Assembly: GCA_964495885.1 (NCBI GenBank)
Contig: CAZBWO010000013.1
Coordinates: 39,321 to 103,320 of the forward strand
Direction: 5' to 3'
Source: PALG01 sp964495885
GTDB taxonomy: Bacteria; Bacteroidota; Bacteroidia; Flavobacteriales; Flavobacteriaceae
Length of the DNA stretch: 64,000 bases
Positions within the stretch are counted from its first letter, which is position 1. The number at the start of each line of letters is the position of its first letter. Of this stretch, positions 60,917 through 64,000 are shown piece after piece. A program made the translations under genes and the position numbers. Below the pieces are notes generated by a model. That model had not been told where the DNA came from. It ran no database searches and saw nothing but the letters and a program-made list of their open reading frames with translations.

Positions 60917-61678
60917 ATGAACCGTATCCTTCAGACCCTTCAGCAAGATAAAAAACTACTCTCCATCTACTGCACCGCAGGCTATCCTAGCCTACACGAT
61001 ACCGTTCCTGTCTTGGAAGCCTTGGAAGCCAGTGGGGTGGACCTGATTGAAATTGGCTTGCCTTTTAGCGATCCCCTAGCCGATGGCCCCACCATACAAG
61101 CCAGTGCCACCCGAGCCTTACAAAACGGCATGACTACCTCCCTCCTCTTTGAGCAATTGGAAGGGGTACGGGAACGCGTACAACTCCCCTTGATCCTGAT
61201 GGGGTATTTTAATCCGGTGCTGCAATACGGCGTGGAAGCTTTTTGTAAACGCTGTGCGGAAGTGGGCATAGATGGGTTGATCCTTCCAGACCTTCCTGCG
61301 GAAGTGTACGTGGAGGAATACCAAACCCTCTTTGAACAATACGGGTTGTTGAATATCTTCCTTATCACCCCACAGACCACCATAGAGCGCATTCGGTATA
61401 TGGATAAGCATACGGGTGGGTTTTTGTATATGGTGAGTACTGCTAGCACTACGGGAAAGAAAGGGAGTTTTGGCAGTGCCCAGACCGATTATTTTAAACG
61501 GATTGATGCGATGGGGCTTCAGCATCCACAATTGGTGGGCTTTGGGATACATGACCAGCAAACCTTTGCACAGGCTACGCAATATGCCCAAGGCGCCATT
61601 GTGGGAAGTGCGTATATTCAATTCCTAGCGGAACAGCCTGTTGCCAAGACGAAGGAATTTATTGAACAATTTCGTTAA
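60917..61678 (+). CDS. trpA: Tryptophan synthase alpha chain
   Basis: A 253-residue TIM barrel releasing indole from indole-glycerol phosphate. Catalytic E45 and D56 in DLIEIGLPFSDPLADGP, and YMVSTASTTGKKGSF. Last gene of trpEGDCFBA. No strong terminator follows directly. Confidence 0.96.
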   Translation: MNRILQTLQQDKKLLSIYCTAGYPSLHDTVPVLEALEASGVDLIEIGLPFSDPLADGPTIQASATRALQNGMTTSLLFEQLEGVRERVQLPLILMGYFNPVLQYGVEAFCKRCAEVGIDGLILPDLPAEVYVEEYQTLFEQYGLLNIFLITPQTTIERIRYMDKHTGGFLYMVSTASTTGKKGSFGSAQTDYFKRIDAMGLQHPQLVGFGIHDQQTFAQATQYAQGAIVGSAYIQFLAEQPVAKTKEFIEQFR

Positions 61679-61861
61679 AGGAGTTAGTAGTTATTATATA
61701 TTGATTATTGTTATTTTTTATTTCTTATGAATCGCGCGGTAGCGATGCGTTGGCATTAGAAATGTCTTATACAATGGGCACGCTTTACAAAAGCGCGCCA
61801 GCAGACTTGCAGTTAAGCAAGTGATTTATTATCTTATTGATTCAGCTAAAAAAACAAAACT

Positions 61862-61966
61862 ATGGGAAAAGGCGATAAGAAAACCAAACGCGGAAAGATC
61901 ATACGAGGCTCCTACGGAAAGGTTCGGCTACGGAAAAAGAAGAAGCGAGAGAATATAAAAAAGTGA
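61862..61966 (+). CDS. Ribosomal small-subunit protein bTHX
   Basis: A 34-residue, extremely basic peptide: MGKGDKKTKRGKIIRGSYGK then VRLRKKKKRENIKK. The start MGKGDKKTKRGKI and the GSYG turn match bTHX (Thx), a small 30S protein of Thermus and Bacteroidota that sits in the head of the subunit. Below usual length cut-offs. It is 183 bp after trpA, between repeat-like DNA, and has no clear promoter or terminator. Confidence 0.88.
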   Translation: MGKGDKKTKRGKIIRGSYGKVRLRKKKKRENIKK

Positions 61967-62399
61967 ATGGTGAGTGGTGAGTAGTGAATGGTGAGATTTT
62001 AGACGTGAATAGTGAAGCGTTGTTGTTTATTATTTATTGTTATTGTTTATTGATTATTTGGGTGTTGGAGGCACTAGTCAGGAGTTAGGAGTGAGAAGTT
62101 AGAAGTGAGACGTGTTGAAAGTTGAAAGTTGCAGGTTTAAATGGAAACAGGAGTCAGGAGGCAAGAGTCAGGACAGTGAAGCGTGAGAGGTGAAATGTGA
62201 GAAGTTAGAAGTGAGACGTGAAACGTGTTGAAAGTTAAAAGTTGCAGGTTGGGGGTTAGAGGTATTGCCCGTGCGGCAGGCTGGCACCTTCGCTAAAAAG
62301 GTATACTATACCTTTTCTTAACGCTCGGTCCTGTTTATTGATTATTGTTATTTTTTATTTCTTATGAACCACGCGAAAGATTAGCGCGGTAGCGTAGAG
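61967..62399. repeat. Degenerate heptamer-rich repeat DNA (block 1)
   Basis: No gene. Composed of short degenerate words near 7 bp: GTGAGAC/GTGAAAC, AGGAGTC/AGGAGGC, TTATTGT. It shares larger pieces with 63285-64000, such as GGGTGTTGGAGGCAC and GAAACAGGAGTCAGGAGGCA. A 31-bp repeat starting TTGATTATTGTTATTTTTTA is at 61701-61731 and 62338-62368. Confidence 0.75.
62266..62331 (+). repeat. Dispersed hairpin element, copy c
   Basis: Flanks GGCAGGCTGGCACCTTCGCT and TTAACGCTCGGTCC around the perfect palindrome AAAAGGTATA-C-TATACCTTTT (62296-62316). Confidence 0.8.
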
Positions 62400-63284
62400 T
62401 TAAGGGATGAGTACTTTGAATGGTTTTTGTTGATAGGTGTTGGAAGTGGCTAGTAGGATATAGAGTCCGTTGGGGAGGGTTTCCAAGTTGCACTGCAGTG
62501 ATGCGGCCCCTTGGTGGTTTAGTTGTTGCAGCTTGCGCCCTTGCAAGCTAAAGATTTCAAGGCTGGCTACATTCTGGGCGTTTCGGAGTTCGTAGGTACT
62601 TGCTTCGGTTTGAATTAGGATAAGCTTATCCATGGGGTTCCCTACCTCTTTTCGGTCTAAAATAATATTCGGTTTACAGGCATCTATGGAATCTAGGTTG
62701 GAATAGAACAGTTCCCCGTTTTTAAAGAAACAACTTAGGTGCCCTACCCCATTGATATTGGGCTCTCCGCCCGGCGCATTGAGAAGGCTTAAGGAACCTA
62801 CCCCTTCTATCCACACGGCATTGGTATTCCCAACGGTATTGGAGGGCGTGGGGGAAAGGTAAAAATGGTCATAGTTGGCCCCATCTACCAAAGGCCTGGG
62901 GATAATGGAGTCTACTTGATAATAGCCTGCTTCCGACGGAAAGGGGGAAATAGGGTTCTGCATATTGATGGAATCCCCCACTTCCAGTGAAAAGTCGTAT
63001 AGTAGTTTTTCATCTGCGGTAGTGGTCTCCACAAAATTGAGGTATACTTTCTTTTGTGCCACCTCTTCGCGCAACAGGAATTTACGGGAGATGTAGTGGT
63101 ACCCATCCAGGATCTTATAGGTTTTACCGTCTACCAGGGTATCGCCATCTGTATAGTAGGTATCTGTGGTGCAGCCAAAGAAACAGGCGGTTACCTGCCA
63201 TTCGTTATAGGTATCCAGAACGGGGGTGTACTGCGCCCATGAGAGGGCCGGACAAAGGAATAGCAAGAGGAACCATTGTTTCAT
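62400..63284 (-). CDS. Secreted protein with T9SS type A sorting domain
   Basis: A 294-residue protein with signal MKQWFLLLFLCPALSWAQ. The middle is beta-rich with DTYYTDGDTLVDGKTYKIL and other short Asp/Gly turns; no catalytic motif was recognised. The C terminus (VASLEIFSLQGRKLQQLNHQGA...LPNGLYILLATS...KPFKVLIP) is a type A sorting domain for type IX export. It is isolated inside repeat DNA. Confidence 0.82.
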   Translation of the reverse strand: MKQWFLLLFLCPALSWAQYTPVLDTYNEWQVTACFFGCTTDTYYTDGDTLVDGKTYKILDGYHYISRKFLLREEVAQKKVYLNFVETTTADEKLLYDFSLEVGDSINMQNPISPFPSEAGYYQVDSIIPRPLVDGANYDHFYLSPTPSNTVGNTNAVWIEGVGSLSLLNAPGGEPNINGVGHLSCFFKNGELFYSNLDSIDACKPNIILDRKEVGNPMDKLILIQTEASTYELRNAQNVASLEIFSLQGRKLQQLNHQGAASLQCNLETLPNGLYILLATSNTYQQKPFKVLIP

Positions 63285-63470
63285 AGCGTATATTTTGGTT
63301 TAAAACTAATGAATTGGGGAGTGAAATGCAAAAGGGGTACTATCGTATTATCTATTGTTTATTGTTATTATTTATTTGGGTGTTGGAGGCACGAGTCAGG
63401 ATGGGGAAGGTGAAAAGTTAGTAGTTAGTAGTGAGACGTTAAACGTGAAGCGTTGCAGGTATGGAGATAT

Positions 63471-63537
63471 TGCCCGCGCGGCAGGCTGGCCCCTTCGCTA
63501 AAAAGGCATACTATGCCTTTTCTTTACGCTCGGTCCG
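63471..63537 (+). repeat. Dispersed hairpin element, copy d
   Basis: Flanks GGCAGGCTGGCCCCTTCGCT and TTTACGCTCGGTCC around the perfect palindrome AAAAGGCATA-C-TATGCCTTTT (63501-63521). Against copy c, the T-A pair is replaced by C-G on both arms. Confidence 0.8.
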
Positions 63538-63766
63538 GTTGAAATGGAAACAGGAGTCAGGAGGCAGGAGTCAGGACTGTGAAGCGTGAAACGTGAGACG
63601 TGAAGGTTATTGTTTATTTTTTATTGTTATTGTTTATTGATTATTGTTATTGATTATTGGGAGTTTGGAAGCACGAGTCACGAATCACAAGTCAGGACGG
63701 GGAAAGGGGAAGCGTGAGAGGTGAAACGTAAGACGTGAAGCGTGAAGCGTTGCAGGTATGGAGATA

Positions 63767-63800
63767 TTGCCCGCGCGGCAGGCTGGCCCCTTCAAAGGGG
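63767..63800 (+). repeat. Dispersed hairpin element, truncated copy e
   Basis: Only the left flank, GCCCGCGCGGCAGGCTGGCC then CCTTC, is kept; the hairpin and right flank are replaced by AAAGGGGG. Confidence 0.65.
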
Positions 63801-64000
63801 GAAGTACCTTTTAGGGACTCCTAACTATTAACTTTTCACTACTAACTACTAACCCATCACTAACCCCCGAGTGGGGTATAAGTGGACTATAAGTGGGAGT
63901 AAACCCGAAGTAAAGCCGAAGTAGTAGGGGGTAAAAATTAGGTTGAAATGAGCCGAAATGTTAAAATTGTAGGAATTTGGCTTCCAATTATTGGCTTTTT

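Larger units (their letters stand above)
63285..64000. repeat. Degenerate heptamer-rich repeat DNA (block 2), to window edge
   Basis: No gene seen. Same word families as block 1, in runs such as GTGAAGC-GTGAAAC-GTGAGAC (63580-63604) and TTATTGT/TTTATTG (63352-63381, 63606-63660). Near the end (63878-63922) ATAAGTGG and CCGAAGTA are each repeated. Confidence 0.75.

Noticed and set aside
60982..61621. Two long minus-strand frames (155 and 167 codons)
   Set aside because: Both are antisense to trpA; the GC-rich codons of trpA lower the stop frequency on the other strand.

Overview
The window is a stretch of a Bacteroidota chromosome, almost certainly class Flavobacteriia (Flavobacteriaceae-like). 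The signs are: low G+C; promoters of the TTG-N(19-23)-TAnnTTTG type; few Shine-Dalgarno sites except on rpsU; type IX secretion C-terminal domains; SusC/TonB-style secreted proteins and Cys-lipoproteins; DUF families typical of the phylum; the tRNA-Thr/Tyr/Gly - hpf - xerC - rpsU block; and a tmRNA tag reading GENNYALAA. No prophage, insertion sequence or CRISPR array was seen.

Layout. 1-2061: translation block (three tRNAs, ribosome hibernation factor, Xer recombinase, bS21). 2075-11000: mostly housekeeping genes on the minus strand (acyl-CoA dehydrogenase, helix-hairpin-helix protein, AGCS symporter, K+ channel, PspC protein, DUF2851, cysteine synthase-like enzyme). 11042-24960: envelope genes (LolC/E-like permease, NamZ-type muramidase, lipoprotein metalloprotease and amidohydrolase, a large TPR protein paired with a plugless outer-membrane barrel, FtsE, an S8 protease). 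25030-35148: surface polysaccharide locus with four glycosyltransferases, two flippases, a dTDP-3-amino-sugar pair (FdtA/FdtB-like), a hexapeptide acyltransferase and a FemAB/GNAT-like transferase. 35243-43000: typA, a T9SS FG-GAP protein, kdsA, a hybrid histidine kinase. 43294-46182: a CreD operon with its own small winged-helix regulator, a Coq4-like protein and two copies of a shared operator-like sequence. 46268-49428: DUF3857 protein and a saccharopine/alanine dehydrogenase-like enzyme. 49462-50600: divergent promoters, a structured RNA, tmRNA, and a 269-bp tandem repeat that copies the tmRNA 3' end and its terminator. 50713-55209: rhodanese, thioredoxin and MarR-nitroreductase-YceI genes. 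55217-61678: complete trpEGDCFBA operon behind a textbook attenuator with a Trp-Trp-Trp leader peptide. 61862-61966: a small gene for ribosomal protein bTHX. 61967-64000: a T9SS protein embedded in degenerate heptamer-rich repeat DNA that carries the same hairpin element found beside the tmRNA.

Most notable: (1) a dispersed hairpin element whose stem changes on both sides between copies, linking the tmRNA tail and the region after trp; (2) the tandem duplication of the tmRNA 3' end plus terminator; (3) the trp attenuator, whose mRNA appears almost leaderless; (4) a 14-nt perfect Shine-Dalgarno on rpsU in a phylum that rarely uses them; (5) the CreD/Coq4-like operon with duplicated operators. 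Coordinates and motifs are read from the sequence; family names rest on motif recognition without database searches.
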